64,000 nucleotides of DNA from Sphingorhabdus sp. 109 (GTDB lineage: Bacteria; Pseudomonadota; Alphaproteobacteria; Sphingomonadales; Sphingomonadaceae): the NCBI RefSeq assembly GCF_902506555.1, contig NZ_LR732707.1, positions 1,016,001 through 1,080,000 of the forward strand, read 5' to 3'. Within the stretch, counting starts at the first letter, position 1. Each line of letters opens with the position of its first letter. Below are positions 1-8,948 of this stretch, piece after piece. The translations under genes were made by a program, and so were the position numbers. The notes beneath the pieces are model-generated. The model was given only the letters and a program-made list of their open reading frames with translations, made no database searches and was not told the origin of the DNA.

Positions 1-3000
1 CCCGATCTGCTGTTCGAAACAATTTCGAAAAAAGGTATGCGCTTCGAGGCCCTGCCAGATGAAGAGACGATCCCGCCGGATGAAGACACAGCTGAATTTA
101 AGGTTGCCTATGAGCGTGCGCAGCTGACAAATGAAGCGTTCCTCGCAGAGACTGAAACATTAGGTGATGACGAGGCAGATGCCCAGCGATGGGACTCTGC
201 GGAACGAACTCTGCGCGCTGTCGTGCGAGAAGAACTAGGACTGCCCCGACTCGATTATGGTAAAGCAATCGATGTAGCAGCCATTGCTCGAGCACATGGG
301 TTCGATCCATCCTATGATCTCAAATCGAGCGATGATCCAATTTCAGATCATCATAAGGATGACCGCATTCGCGTTTTGTTGACGCCGAAAGAATGTGATA
401 AACGGCTTAAAACAATTTGGGAGCGATATCGTTCACATCAACGTGAAACCGGTCTTCATACACTGTTTTTGGCCATGGGATTTGTCCAATGGTTCGATGA
501 CAACACCGGCGATACGCCAAACTATGCACCTGCCTTATTGCTGGCCGTGGAAATCGAGCGCAAGGTTGTGCGAGGCCGGTATGAATATACCTTGTCTACG
601 CACGACGAGGGGCTCCAAATTAATGTCGCCCTAGCCGAGAAAATGCGTCAACATTGGCAATTGGCGATGCCGGAATTACGAACAGAGGAAACTCCAGAAT
701 CCTATTTCATTCGGTTAGAATCAGTTCTGGAAAAAGGCCACCGATTAAAACTAAGGCATTTTGCAACACTTTGCGTTTTGCCTTTTCCGCGGATGGTTTT
801 GTGGAAGGACTTGGATCCTGATGCATGGCCCGAAAATGCGTTTGCCGGTCACTGTTTGCTTCCTGCATTGTTGGGCGCCGCACCAATGGGGGGCGATCCT
901 TCACCTAGCGAACCTTACGATATAGATTCTCCAGAATGGTCGGACCGTGCACCGACGCTAATTCGGCCCGCAGATGCATCACAGCATAGCGCACTGATAG
1001 AAACAGCCGACGGTGCTAATCTTGCGATAGAAGGGCCACCAGGAACCGGTAAATCGGAAACTATAACCAACATAATTGCCACTGCAATCAGTCAAAATAA
1101 AAAGGTATTATTCGTTGCAGAGAAGCAAGCGGCGCTTCGCGTCGTGGCGGATCGTTTGAAGGCGAGTGGTTTAGGTGAATTAGTGTTAGAACTGCATGGC
1201 GAAAATGCCAAGCGAGATGAATTCTATCGTTCGCTTCGGGTGAGGCTGGATGCACGCGCCGAGCAACAGTCTGACAAACTAGAACTGAGACGCCGGGAAT
1301 TGACCAGCCAGCGCGATCTTCTCCGCAACTATCTGGCATTGCTTGATACGTCATTGGGCGCACTGGGACGAAAAACATACGATCTGGTCTGGCGAGAACT
1401 AATCCTGCGGGCAAATGTCAGTGAATATGCTGAGACTAATTTCAGGCAGCTCGTTACTATAAATGATGTTGCTTTGATTGATCAAACAGGCCTTATTGAG
1501 ACTCGCAGTCAGCTGACAACATATGCCAAGGCTATTGCAGCTCTGGATAACGGTCGCAATGCTCGGCCACTTTGGTTAAAGGCGCAGACCTTGCCGGTCT
1601 TCGATCAGAGTTCTCAGATTAATGCCGCTTCTAGAGCGGCAGAATCTGCTGCTGCATTTGGCGTGCGGCTTGACGAACTCAGTGCGGTTGCGGCAGTTGA
1701 TCTACCTGGACCGTGGCAAGACATTCAGCCTCTTCTCGACCAGCTAAGCATGATCGAACCGTTCGACGATCTACCAGAAGATATGGTGAAGGCTGCCTTG
1801 CGTGAACCGGAAACTGTGCGGTCTTTACTCCAAAAACAAAGTCGGTGGCGTCAGTTATATTCCCGGGCCAGCGAGGAAATGAACAATGTCAATACTGCTA
1901 ATCCCCAGACAGTTAACGCCCTCGCCAACGCATTAGCAGCTGTGACTCCGACGCCCGAGACTGCCCGCAATGCTGTGGAGAGAGCAGTTCAGTCGAAACT
2001 AGCTTGCGAAAGTTGGAATAGAGTTGGGGTTCATGTCACATCTGTCATTACCCGGCTTTGTTTGCCAAGCGACCTGACGGGGAACGCGCTCTTGGTTGCT
2101 ACCGAAGCTGTTAAGCGGCTATCCGAAGTCGATGAAAAAATACGCGCGTTCTATTCCCAGCGCTTGCTTGATCCAGTGGCTGGTTTGGTGCTGGGAGAAG
2201 AATCCGACAGGGCAGAAAGCATATGTAGTGAACGGGATGCTGTCAAATCCGACTTGCGCGATCCAACTAATGTAGAGCCTTCCCAAGAGCTTCTCAGGAT
2301 CGCGGATATCTTAGAAGAGACCGGGTTTTTCGCACGCATTTTTAGCAGAGAGTTTCGTGCAGCACGTCGGCGTGCCGCTAGTATTCTTCGCGACAGTGCC
2401 GACCGAGAAGTAGCGGTAGATGCGCTTAGACGCACCGCCCGCTATCAACGCCAAGCCGATAGTTTTCACGCTGATAGTGCCTCAAAGACATATTTCCCTG
2501 ATGTGCTATGGAAAGGCGCCGGGTCGGATTTTTCAAATCTCCGGGAAGCACGAACAGCGCTTGATGCGGCACGGCAATCCTTCGCCACGATCGGAGCAAG
2601 TTTTGCCATCGGCGAATACTTGGCCTTAAGCGTAGACGATCAGGCCATGATTGGACGTGCGGCAAGCGAACTGGCGCCTGCTTTGGAACACGCTTTGCAA
2701 TATGTGCCGGTAGAAACGTGTGTCAGCGATATTTCGGTGGAATTGGCAACGGCCCGCGACAACCTTCATCAGTTAGACGATTCTATTCAAGCACTTACTA
2801 TCCGATCAGAGTGTCAGTTAGTTCGTGACGGAGAATCTTTGGACGAACGAATTTCTGCCCTGTTGAGCAGCGTAGATGAATTCGATGTTATCCGTCAACA
2901 TGCTGAATTTGGTTGGGTCGGCACTATCGATGAACCGCTCGAAGCTCTGTCCCGCGCACTTCAGTCGGCGGATAAATTGCGCGCGAGCCAAGACACTATG

Positions 3001-5427
3001 GGATTGGTTCAGGTGCTTAGTCGGAGCGAGCGGCCTGTATCAGTTATGACTGAAATACTAGGTCTGCGCGAAACATTGGTTGAATCAGCGGGCAAGTGGC
3101 AGGAAGCAGAGAAGCTGCTTTTTGAGATAGCCGGATTGGAAGCTAAGGGATTGTGTGAGAACAGTGATCGACCGACATCAGAGTCCTGGCATAAGTTGGC
3201 AGAAGACTTGACTGAGATGGCAGCAGATAAAGCCGGGGTAAAACTGGCCGCTGACCTCTTCAAGTATCGCGCTGACTTAAGTGCGGCGGGCTTGACCCTG
3301 CTGGCGGAAAGTGCGCTATCCGGGGCAGTCGAGCCCAATCATCTAGCAGATATCTATGAACTTGCTTTCGTCAATGGATTGCTTCGGCAATATCTCACGG
3401 GCGATGGGGCTGATTTGCAGCGGGCGGGCGGGCTGAGCTTGGCTGCCGCGCGTAATAGGTTCGTTGAGATTGATCTTGAATTGCATGCTTTGGAAGCCAA
3501 GGCTATTTTGGCAGATCGGTTGAATGATGACACACCTTGGGGTATCGACTATGGACTAGTCGGTGAATATACCGAAAAGGCGCTACTCAATCATGAACTG
3601 GGTTTGCGTCGTCCGCGCACCCCGCTCCGCGACGTGGTGCACAGAGCCGGGAACGCCCTACAGACATTGAAACCGGTCTGGATGATGTCTCCCGCCAGTG
3701 CGGCACAGTATATCCGTCCCGGTAGCCTACAATTTGATCTGATTGTAATGGACGAAGCTTCGCAAATGCGCCCAGAATATGCAATTAGTTCAGTTTTACG
3801 AGGCAAGCAATTCGTTGTGGTTGGCGACGCAAACCAATTGCCACCCAGCGACCATTTTCAAAGTCGGGATGATGGCGAGCAGGATGATGATAGCACCGGT
3901 ATAGCCGTTGATACGGAATCCATCCTCGACCTCGCTAGTTCTCGATTCCGGCGCAAGAGACGACTTAAATGGGCTTACCGGTTCCAGCATGAAAGTCTGA
4001 TTCAGTTTTCAAATCGTGAATTCTACGATGGCGACCTAGTTGTATTCCCCAGCCCTATAGGTGCAGACGATGATTTGCTGGGCGTCCGATGTTTTTACGT
4101 TCCAAACATTCATCCTGATACTTATTATGAAAGTTCCATAAACCAGAGAGAAGCACAGGCAGTAATCGAAGAGGCATTTCGACTTATGATCGCTTATCCT
4201 GAACGATCGATCGGGATAGCGGCGATGAATGCTAAGCAAACAGAATTAATCCAGAACGATTTCGACCGGCTGCAACTCGAACAACCTGAAGTGCGTAAAT
4301 ATCTGGATAGATACGCCGATTCCGTTGACGAATTTTTCATTAAGAACCTCGAAAATGTTCAAGGGGACGAGCGGGACATCATTTTAGTTTCGACCGTATA
4401 TGGTCAAGATAGGGATGGGATTGTAAAGCAGAATTTCGGGTTGATGAACCGCGAAGTTGGATGGAGGCGACTGAATGTGCTCGTCACTCGTGCCAAGTTG
4501 GCTATTCGGATTTTTACGTCTCTCCGGCCCAATGATGTAAAAGTGACAGCCAATTCCAGCCGTGGAATCCGGGCGTTTCATGCTTATCTCACTTATATTC
4601 ATGGTGGTGGCGCAGCCGACGATCCAGTTGGCGGCGACGCAGAAAGCCCATTCGAGGACTTTGTTGCCGAAAAATTACGGGCTAACGGCTATGACGTGGT
4701 TCCACAAGTGGGAGTGAACGGTTTTCGCATTGATCTCGGTGTCAGGCATAGGGATTTTCCCTTGGGTTTCCTGGCGGGCGTCGAGTGCGATGGAGCACCC
4801 TATCACACAGGCCACACGGTGCGCGACCGGGACCGTATCCGGCAGACACAATTGGAAAATCTGGGATGGCGTATTTATCGCATTTGGTCTGTTGACTGGT
4901 ATGCCGACCCGGATCGAGAAACGCAGCGGCTGCTGAGGTGGCTGAACGGCGTTCGTGAACGAAGGATGGCAACGCTCGCCGAAAAACCCCAAAATCCTCC
5001 AAAGACAAAACAGAGCGCTGAGCGGGCAGCTGATATAAGAATTGAGAAGCCTGACTATCATGATGAACCGGAGCGATCGGACATAGAGGTTGCGGAGCGA
5101 AAATTCGATGAAGAAAGCAGCGATGACCAAGAAGCTCGTAAACCGGTTGGTCGAAGGATGAGAGATGTCGACGGAATAGTTTGGTATGAAGACCAAAAAG
5201 ACAGGCTATATTCCGTCTGGGATGGCGAGACGCTGATTGGCGAGGTAATGGTGTTATCTCGCGCGAATGCCGCCCCCAAACTTTACGGAGACCAAATTGT
5301 CGTCGCTCGCTCGGAATATGAAGGAAAAGTTTCAAGCTCGGGCGAGCTATTCAAGTCTGATGATATATACGCAGCGATCCGCAAGATCGCTCGACTAAGT
5401 ATGCATCAGGCACACGCAGTGGCTTAA
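1..5427 (+). CDS. DUF4011-type SF1 helicase with C-terminal Vsr-like nuclease domain (Hhe-like), 5' partial
   Basis: The reading frame is open from base 1, before the first in-window ATG at 37, so the true start lies upstream. About 1808 codons are visible. Walker A GPPGTGKS lies at 1033-1056, and about 900 codons of charged, probably helical sequence separate it from the DEASQ Walker B (3751-3765), GDANQLPP (from 3823), NVQGDERD (about 4354) and VTRAK (about 4483) superfamily-1 motifs. A restriction-like domain at about 4645-4935 carries FRID, a VECDG strand and a YRIWS motif, typical of Vsr/MTES_1575 nucleases. This order matches the DUF4011-helicase-Vsr architecture of Hhe, a reported single-gene antiphage family. 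The last ~85 residues do not look like the DUF3320 tail expected there. Base composition is more AT-rich than the genes to the right. A role in phage or plasmid defence is inference. Confidence 0.85.
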   Translation, partial: PDLLFETISKKGMRFEALPDEETIPPDEDTAEFKVAYERAQLTNEAFLAETETLGDDEADAQRWDSAERTLRAVVREELGLPRLDYGKAIDVAAIARAHGFDPSYDLKSSDDPISDHHKDDRIRVLLTPKECDKRLKTIWERYRSHQRETGLHTLFLAMGFVQWFDDNTGDTPNYAPALLLAVEIERKVVRGRYEYTLSTHDEGLQINVALAEKMRQHWQLAMPELRTEETPESYFIRLESVLEKGHRLKLRHFATLCVLPFPRMVLWKDLDPDAWPENAFAGHCLLPALLGAAPMGGDPSPSEPYDIDSPEWSDRAPTLIRPADASQHSALIETADGANLAIEGPPGTGKSETITNIIATAISQNKKVLFVAEKQAALRVVADRLKASGLGELVLELHGENAKRDEFYRSLRVRLDARAEQQSDKLELRRRELTSQRDLLRNYLALLDTSLGALGRKTYDLVWRELILRANVSEYAETNFRQLVTINDVALIDQTGLIETRSQLTTYAKAIAALDNGRNARPLWLKAQTLPVFDQSSQINAASRAAESAAAFGVRLDELSAVAAVDLPGPWQDIQPLLDQLSMIEPFDDLPEDMVKAALREPETVRSLLQKQSRWRQLYSRASEEMNNVNTANPQTVNALANALAAVTPTPETARNAVERAVQSKLACESWNRVGVHVTSVITRLCLPSDLTGNALLVATEAVKRLSEVDEKIRAFYSQRLLDPVAGLVLGEESDRAESICSERDAVKSDLRDPTNVEPSQELLRIADILEETGFFARIFSREFRAARRRAASILRDSADREVAVDALRRTARYQRQADSFHADSASKTYFPDVLWKGAGSDFSNLREARTALDAARQSFATIGASFAIGEYLALSVDDQAMIGRAASELAPALEHALQYVPVETCVSDISVELATARDNLHQLDDSIQALTIRSECQLVRDGESLDERISALLSSVDEFDVIRQHAEFGWVGTIDEPLEALSRALQSADKLRASQDTMGLVQVLSRSERPVSVMTEILGLRETLVESAGKWQEAEKLLFEIAGLEAKGLCENSDRPTSESWHKLAEDLTEMAADKAGVKLAADLFKYRADLSAAGLTLLAESALSGAVEPNHLADIYELAFVNGLLRQYLTGDGADLQRAGGLSLAAARNRFVEIDLELHALEAKAILADRLNDDTPWGIDYGLVGEYTEKALLNHELGLRRPRTPLRDVVHRAGNALQTLKPVWMMSPASAAQYIRPGSLQFDLIVMDEASQMRPEYAISSVLRGKQFVVVGDANQLPPSDHFQSRDDGEQDDDSTGIAVDTESILDLASSRFRRKRRLKWAYRFQHESLIQFSNREFYDGDLVVFPSPIGADDDLLGVRCFYVPNIHPDTYYESSINQREAQAVIEEAFRLMIAYPERSIGIAAMNAKQTELIQNDFDRLQLEQPEVRKYLDRYADSVDEFFIKNLENVQGDERDIILVSTVYGQDRDGIVKQNFGLMNREVGWRRLNVLVTRAKLAIRIFTSLRPNDVKVTANSSRGIRAFHAYLTYIHGGGAADDPVGGDAESPFEDFVAEKLRANGYDVVPQVGVNGFRIDLGVRHRDFPLGFLAGVECDGAPYHTGHTVRDRDRIRQTQLENLGWRIYRIWSVDWYADPDRETQRLLRWLNGVRERRMATLAEKPQNPPKTKQSAERAADIRIEKPDYHDEPERSDIEVAERKFDEESSDDQEARKPVGRRMRDVDGIVWYEDQKDRLYSVWDGETLIGEVMVLSRANAAPKLYGDQIVVARSEYEGKVSSSGELFKSDDIYAAIRKIARLSMHQAHAVA

Positions 5428-5555
5428 AAATGTAGCAAAGCATAGATTGTAGATCGCCAGCTATCATTTGCGAACATCACTCGTTTCCAGAGTTGTAACT
5501 TGTCCGTGAAAAAGACATTTACTGCTTAGGTCATGCCATGTCCATTAATTCTCTT

Positions 5556-5816
5556 TCAACTATCATCTGATAACCGAACTTTTGTTGAGCATTTGGCGCA
5601 TAAGTTTAACCCAAAAGATTTATGACTTGGGACAGAAGAAACTATTGGCTGGGTGCAGCAAGCACACTGATCAAGGTAATTGTGTTTTGATTGACCAAGC
5701 AGCAATCTAATTCTTATTTGCTCAAAGCTTGCATTTGGAGTCGATAGAGCCGCAAGTTTTACCATACGGTTTAGACTGTCCGTCGTCAGATAAATTGAGA
5801 CAGATGTGTCATTCAC
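5556..5816 (-). CDS. Hypothetical protein with paired cysteines, possibly 5'-truncated
   Basis: An 86-codon frame opens with GTG at 5816 and has no clear ribosome binding site. The second half contains a CACC cluster followed about 20 residues later by CAKC, which could form a small zinc ribbon. No family is recognised. The frame stays open upstream across the junction with the IS-derived element at 5821/5822, so the gene may be the 3' part of a longer one cut by that element. It sits between the helicase gene and the element, in AT-rich island DNA. It could also be a chance frame. Confidence 0.35.
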   Translation of the reverse strand: MNDTSVSIYLTTDSLNRMVKLAALSTPNASFEQIRIRLLLGQSKHNYLDQCACCTQPIVSSVPSHKSFGLNLCAKCSTKVRLSDDS

Positions 5817-5821
5817 TTTGT

Positions 5822-6029
5822 TGAGTGTTTGGCACCATCTGGTTGATATTAAGCTGCCAGCTTGCTGTGAAGCAAGCGGCGTTTTTTAAAAGTCTGTTGT
5901 TTTATCCTTTCTCTTTGCTTGATGATTGATGCTGCCCTACCGAAGTAGCGTTCAGCACTAGCTTTGGAATTTTTCTGTTTTGGTCTCATCTTCGTTCCTT
6001 GCGTCACTACGATGATACCAAAACACTCA
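5822..6029 (-). mobile_element. Internally deleted IS3-family element (MITE-like, 208 bp)
   Basis: The two ends are imperfect inverted repeats. The left end reads TGAGTGTTTGGCACCATC and the right end, on the minus strand, TGAGTGTTTTGGTATCATC; they agree except for one extra T and two substitutions. Ends beginning TGA are usual for IS3-family elements. Inside is a single short frame that reads like the first residues of an IS3 OrfA joined to the last ~33 residues of an OrfB. The right end interrupts the integrase stub, whose stop codon is supplied by the element. No 3-4-bp target duplication is visible, so the flanks were probably rearranged. Family assignment rests on recall of transposase end sequences, not on a search. 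Confidence 0.65.
5849..5989 (-). pseudogene. Fused OrfA-start/OrfB-end transposase remnant (46 codons)
   Basis: An ATG at 5989 follows an AAGGA ribosome binding site and opens a 46-codon basic frame. It begins MRPKQKNSKASAE, as IS3-family OrfA proteins of this type do, then passes directly into RYFGR and a basic RERIKQQT stretch ending KLAA, typical of OrfB C-termini. The catalytic DDE core is entirely missing, so the product cannot transpose. The deletion is in frame, leaving an intact translation start and a translatable micro-protein. Whether it is expressed is unknown. Confidence 0.55.
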
Positions 6030-6416
6030 CATGTTAATGAACCGCAATCTGTCTATCGAACGCTGACGGGGGACACAGCGGGGACGTTGTAGATCATACC
6101 ATTCGCGGGCCAACGATTCGAAGTTTTTGGATCCGGCATCAAATCCCACCAATTTGGATATTTTAAACGCATGGCGGGGATCTCTCCCTGCGCGAAGCTG
6201 CTTGCGCGCTTCTCCGCGTTTCTCCCGAGCATCAGCCAGCGATATATCTGGGTATATCCCAAATATCAGGAGCTGTTCTTTCTTCTCAAATCGGAATTTA
6301 AAGCGAAAAGTCTTGTGACCCTTGGTTGATACATGGAGAAACAAGCCGTTTCCATCGGTGATCTTATATGGCTTCTCTTTCGCCGTTGCCGCTTTGATCG
6401 CTTTGTCCGTCAGCAT
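6030..6416 (-). pseudogene. P4-type tyrosine integrase, N-terminal stub
   Basis: The frame from ATG 6416 encodes the arm-site DNA-binding domain of P4-like integrases (DUF4102): LTDKAIKAA at the start, then DGNGLFLHV, a basic FRFKFRF strand, and FGIYPDISLADAREKR. It continues into the start of the core-binding domain (SLAREWYDLQRPR), then ends at the IS3-derived element, which supplies the stop at 6027-6029. The core-binding domain beyond this point and the whole catalytic domain with its R-H-R-Y residues are missing. An upstream in-frame start at 6452 is possible, but 6416 fits the family. The stub lies 158 bp beyond the 3' end of tRNA-Ser, as expected for an integrase next to its tRNA attachment site. 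Confidence 0.8.
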
Positions 6417-6516
6417 TTCTATACCCCCATTTGCGAAGAACCGCACCCCCAATATACCCCAATTTCTCTCTGGCTAGAGGTGGTCTTGGCTGGACAGGAT
6501 TGATCAAGAAACGCTT

Positions 6517-6571
6517 AGAAAGTCAAGACTTTCTATAGGATCTGGAAAGCATAGGACTAGTCTGGACTAGT
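6517..6571. repeat. Inverted and direct short repeats beside the tRNA-Ser 3' end
   Basis: AGAAAGTC (6517-6524) and GACTTTCT (6527-6534) form a perfect 8-bp inverted repeat with a 2-bp spacer. GGACTAGT occurs twice, at 6554-6561 and 6564-6571, 10 bp apart. They lie between the integrase stub and the tRNA 3' end, where an integrase core site, excisionase sites or the tRNA terminator would be expected. No T-run follows, so a terminator is not well supported. Confidence 0.4.
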
Positions 6572-6574
6572 GAG

Positions 6575-6664
6575 TGGCGGACAGGGTGGGATTCGAACCC
6601 ACGGAGAGCTTGCACCCTCGGCGGTTTTCAAGACCGCTGCATTCGACCACTCTGCCACCTGTCC
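6575..6664 (-). tRNA. tRNA-Ser (anticodon UGA)
   Basis: The minus strand folds as a class II tRNA. The acceptor stem is GGACAGG/CCTGTCC with discriminator G and an encoded CCA (plus strand TGG at 6575-6577). The anticodon loop CTTGAAA gives UGA, and the long variable arm typical of serine tRNAs is present, as is the GGTTCGAATCC T-arm. Its 3' end faces the integrase stub, so it is the likely attachment site of the island at 1-6574. Confidence 0.97.
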
Positions 6665-6864
6665 GCATGGCCCTTCGGGCCGGGTCGAACGCGTCCTAGC
6701 GCCATCAATTTGAAAGCGCAAAACATTTTGTGGCTGGCGGCAGCCGGTATACCGGATTCCCGCATATTGCGGCTTTTGGGGCGAATGGTTGCTTGTGCAG
6801 GTTATTTAGGGATTCCACTCAGACGAGCTTTGTGCGACAACGGTGTGACGAAAGGGAAGTATTC

Positions 6865-7905
6865 ATGCGTATCATGACCGCCATCGCTTGCGGCGCTCTT
6901 GCACTTCTGGGCATCAGTTCCGCGACACCGATGCAAAACGCCAAGGCACAAAGTAATTCCGGTTTCGATACCTATCTTCTGGAGGTGCGGAAAAAAGCAT
7001 TGCAGCAAGGCATACGGGCGCAGACGCTCGATCAGGTGTTGCCAGGGCTGAGTTACAATCCGCGGGTTGTTGCGCTGGACCAGTCGCAGCCGGGAGGAAG
7101 TCCGAACAGCGCGATTCCGCCCTTCGCTCCCTATCAGCGGCGGCATATCACGAGCCAGAGAATCGCCAATGGCAAGGCTGCCTATCGCCGTCTCGTTGGG
7201 AAGTTGATCGATGTCGAGCGCGAGACCGGCGTGCCGGGCCCGATCATCATGGCTATTTATGGCAAGGAAACTAATTACGGCTCCTATATGGGCGATTTCG
7301 ATATTCCCCGCTCTCTGGCCACGCTCGCTTATGAAGGGCGCCGCCGCTCGCTGTTCGAGCCCGAATTGCTGGCCGTGCTCCAGTTGATCGATCAGGGTGT
7401 TCCGCAGTCAGCGCTCAAGGGAAGTTGGGCCGGGGCCATGGGCATGCCGCAATTCCTGCCGTCGGTCTATTTGCGGCTGGCGAAGGATGGCAGTGGCGAC
7501 GGCTATGCGGATATCTGGAACAACGAGCATGATGCTGTTGCCTCGATCGCCAATTATTTTGTCAGCTCCGGCTGGCGTCGCGGCGAGCCGTGGGGTATCG
7601 CCGTTAATGTGCCGTCTTCACTAGATCGCGATGCAGTCGCAAGCAAGATCGTGCCGACGCGATGCCCGCGCGTATTCGGCCGCCATAGCCAGTGGAAAAG
7701 CATGGCTGAATGGCGCGCGCTCGGTGTTGTGCCGGCAACCGGAAAGACCCTCGACGAAAATGTGATGGCAACTCTGCTCGAGCCGGACGGGGCAGGCAGT
7801 ACCGCTTATTTGCTGACGGGCAATTATCGCGTCATTCTGGATTATAATTGTTCGAATTTTTACGGGCTAGCAGTGGGGTTATTAGCGGATGAGATACGCG
7901 GTTAG
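6865..7905 (+). CDS. Lytic murein transglycosylase, MltB/SLT_2 type
   Basis: A 346-residue periplasmic enzyme that cleaves the MurNAc-GlcNAc bond of peptidoglycan, forming 1,6-anhydro ends. The start ATG at 6865 is chosen because it follows AAGGGAAG and opens a signal peptide. The frame is open upstream to 6730, but that stretch is not conserved in kind. The catalytic glutamate is Glu135 in YGKETNYG. The GSWAGAMGMPQFLPS motif and the later DIWNNEHDAVASIANYF stretch are family hallmarks. The 3' end overlaps rlpA by 17 bp, and rlpA also acts on septal peptidoglycan, so the two are probably co-transcribed. Confidence 0.92.
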   Translation: MRIMTAIACGALALLGISSATPMQNAKAQSNSGFDTYLLEVRKKALQQGIRAQTLDQVLPGLSYNPRVVALDQSQPGGSPNSAIPPFAPYQRRHITSQRIANGKAAYRRLVGKLIDVERETGVPGPIIMAIYGKETNYGSYMGDFDIPRSLATLAYEGRRRSLFEPELLAVLQLIDQGVPQSALKGSWAGAMGMPQFLPSVYLRLAKDGSGDGYADIWNNEHDAVASIANYFVSSGWRRGEPWGIAVNVPSSLDRDAVASKIVPTRCPRVFGRHSQWKSMAEWRALGVVPATGKTLDENVMATLLEPDGAGSTAYLLTGNYRVILDYNCSNFYGLAVGLLADEIRG

Positions 7906-8908
7906 ATTTGGAATATTATCGGTAGCAACGCTGGCCCTAGCGGGGTGCAGCGGCTCGCGCGATTTTGGTCAGTTTCCCGATGGCGCGCCGCCACCGCGTG
8001 ACGCCGGTCAGCCATCCGGCTCGGCAGCGGTCTCCGACTTTCCGCAGAAAATCGGAGATCCGTACAAGGTGGGCGGCATGACCTATACGCCTGAGGACGT
8101 GCAGAATTACGACGAAGTCGGCTATGCCAGCTGGTATGGTGAAGAGCTGTCAGGCAATCCGACCGCCAATGGTGAAGCGTTCAATCCACAAGGCATTTCG
8201 GCCGCGCACAAGACATTGCCGCTACCCTCCTACGTCGAGGTAACGGCGCTGGAGACCGGACGCACGATATTGGTGCGCATCAATGATCGGGGACCATTTG
8301 CCAATGACCGGCTGATCGACCTGTCTCACGGCGCGGCCAAGCAACTGGGGATCGATCAGGTCGGCGTCGCCGGCGTGCGCGTACGCAAGGTCAATCCCAA
8401 CGAACAGGAACGCGCAGTTCTGCGCATGGGGGCGCCCGCAGCCGAACGGATCGCCACACCCGATTCCCTGCTGATGATATTGCGGAAGAATCTGGCCAAG
8501 TTGCCGAAACCGGCCACGCCGGTCCGGCAAGCCGCTGTGCCGGTCAAACCCGCCCCAGGCCAGATTGCGCCCGGAGCGATCACGCCTGCGCCGGCGACGG
8601 GAAGTCGTGACGGACGTTTCATCATCGAGGGCGCTGGACGACCGGTGGGCGCGCAGCAAAGCGTCGGAAACAATTACGTCGGAGACCTTGTCGGAGCTTA
8701 TTTTGTGCAGATCGCCGCTTTCAGCAGCAAGGCAAGGGCGGACACGCTGGCCAAGAAAGTCGGAGCCAAGGTCATGCCCGATGGAACGCGGTCGATCTGG
8801 CGCGTGCGTTATGGCCCTTATTCCAGCGAAGGAGACGCGCAGACAGGGCTGGCACAGGCGCAGCAGCGCGGCTATAGCGGCGCACGAATCTTGCGCGGGG
8901 ACAAATAG
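7889..8908 (+). CDS. rlpA: RlpA-family septal lytic transglycosylase lipoprotein with SPOR domain
   Basis: A 339-residue outer-membrane lipoprotein. The lipobox LAGC puts the lipidated cysteine at residue 20. The double-psi beta-barrel (about residues 74-165) contains GYASWYG, AAHKTLPLPS and VRINDRGPF, with the conserved His and Asp of RlpA. After a proline-rich linker a SPOR domain (about 266-339) begins YFVQIAAFSS and ends near GARILR; SPOR domains bind denuded glycan at the septum. The start overlaps the upstream transglycosylase. In some species RlpA cuts naked glycan strands during daughter-cell separation; activity here is inferred. Confidence 0.94.
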   Translation: MRYAVRFGILSVATLALAGCSGSRDFGQFPDGAPPPRDAGQPSGSAAVSDFPQKIGDPYKVGGMTYTPEDVQNYDEVGYASWYGEELSGNPTANGEAFNPQGISAAHKTLPLPSYVEVTALETGRTILVRINDRGPFANDRLIDLSHGAAKQLGIDQVGVAGVRVRKVNPNEQERAVLRMGAPAAERIATPDSLLMILRKNLAKLPKPATPVRQAAVPVKPAPGQIAPGAITPAPATGSRDGRFIIEGAGRPVGAQQSVGNNYVGDLVGAYFVQIAAFSSKARADTLAKKVGAKVMPDGTRSIWRVRYGPYSSEGDAQTGLAQAQQRGYSGARILRGDK

Positions 8909-8948
8909 TCTGTTGCCGCATTAATTCTGATCGGGAATCCTGTCCTAA

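Noticed and set aside
5829-5848. TGGCAC sequence resembling the -24 element of a sigma-54 promoter
   Set aside because: It lies in the terminal repeat of the IS-derived element, and the -12 GC dinucleotide is absent at the required spacing.
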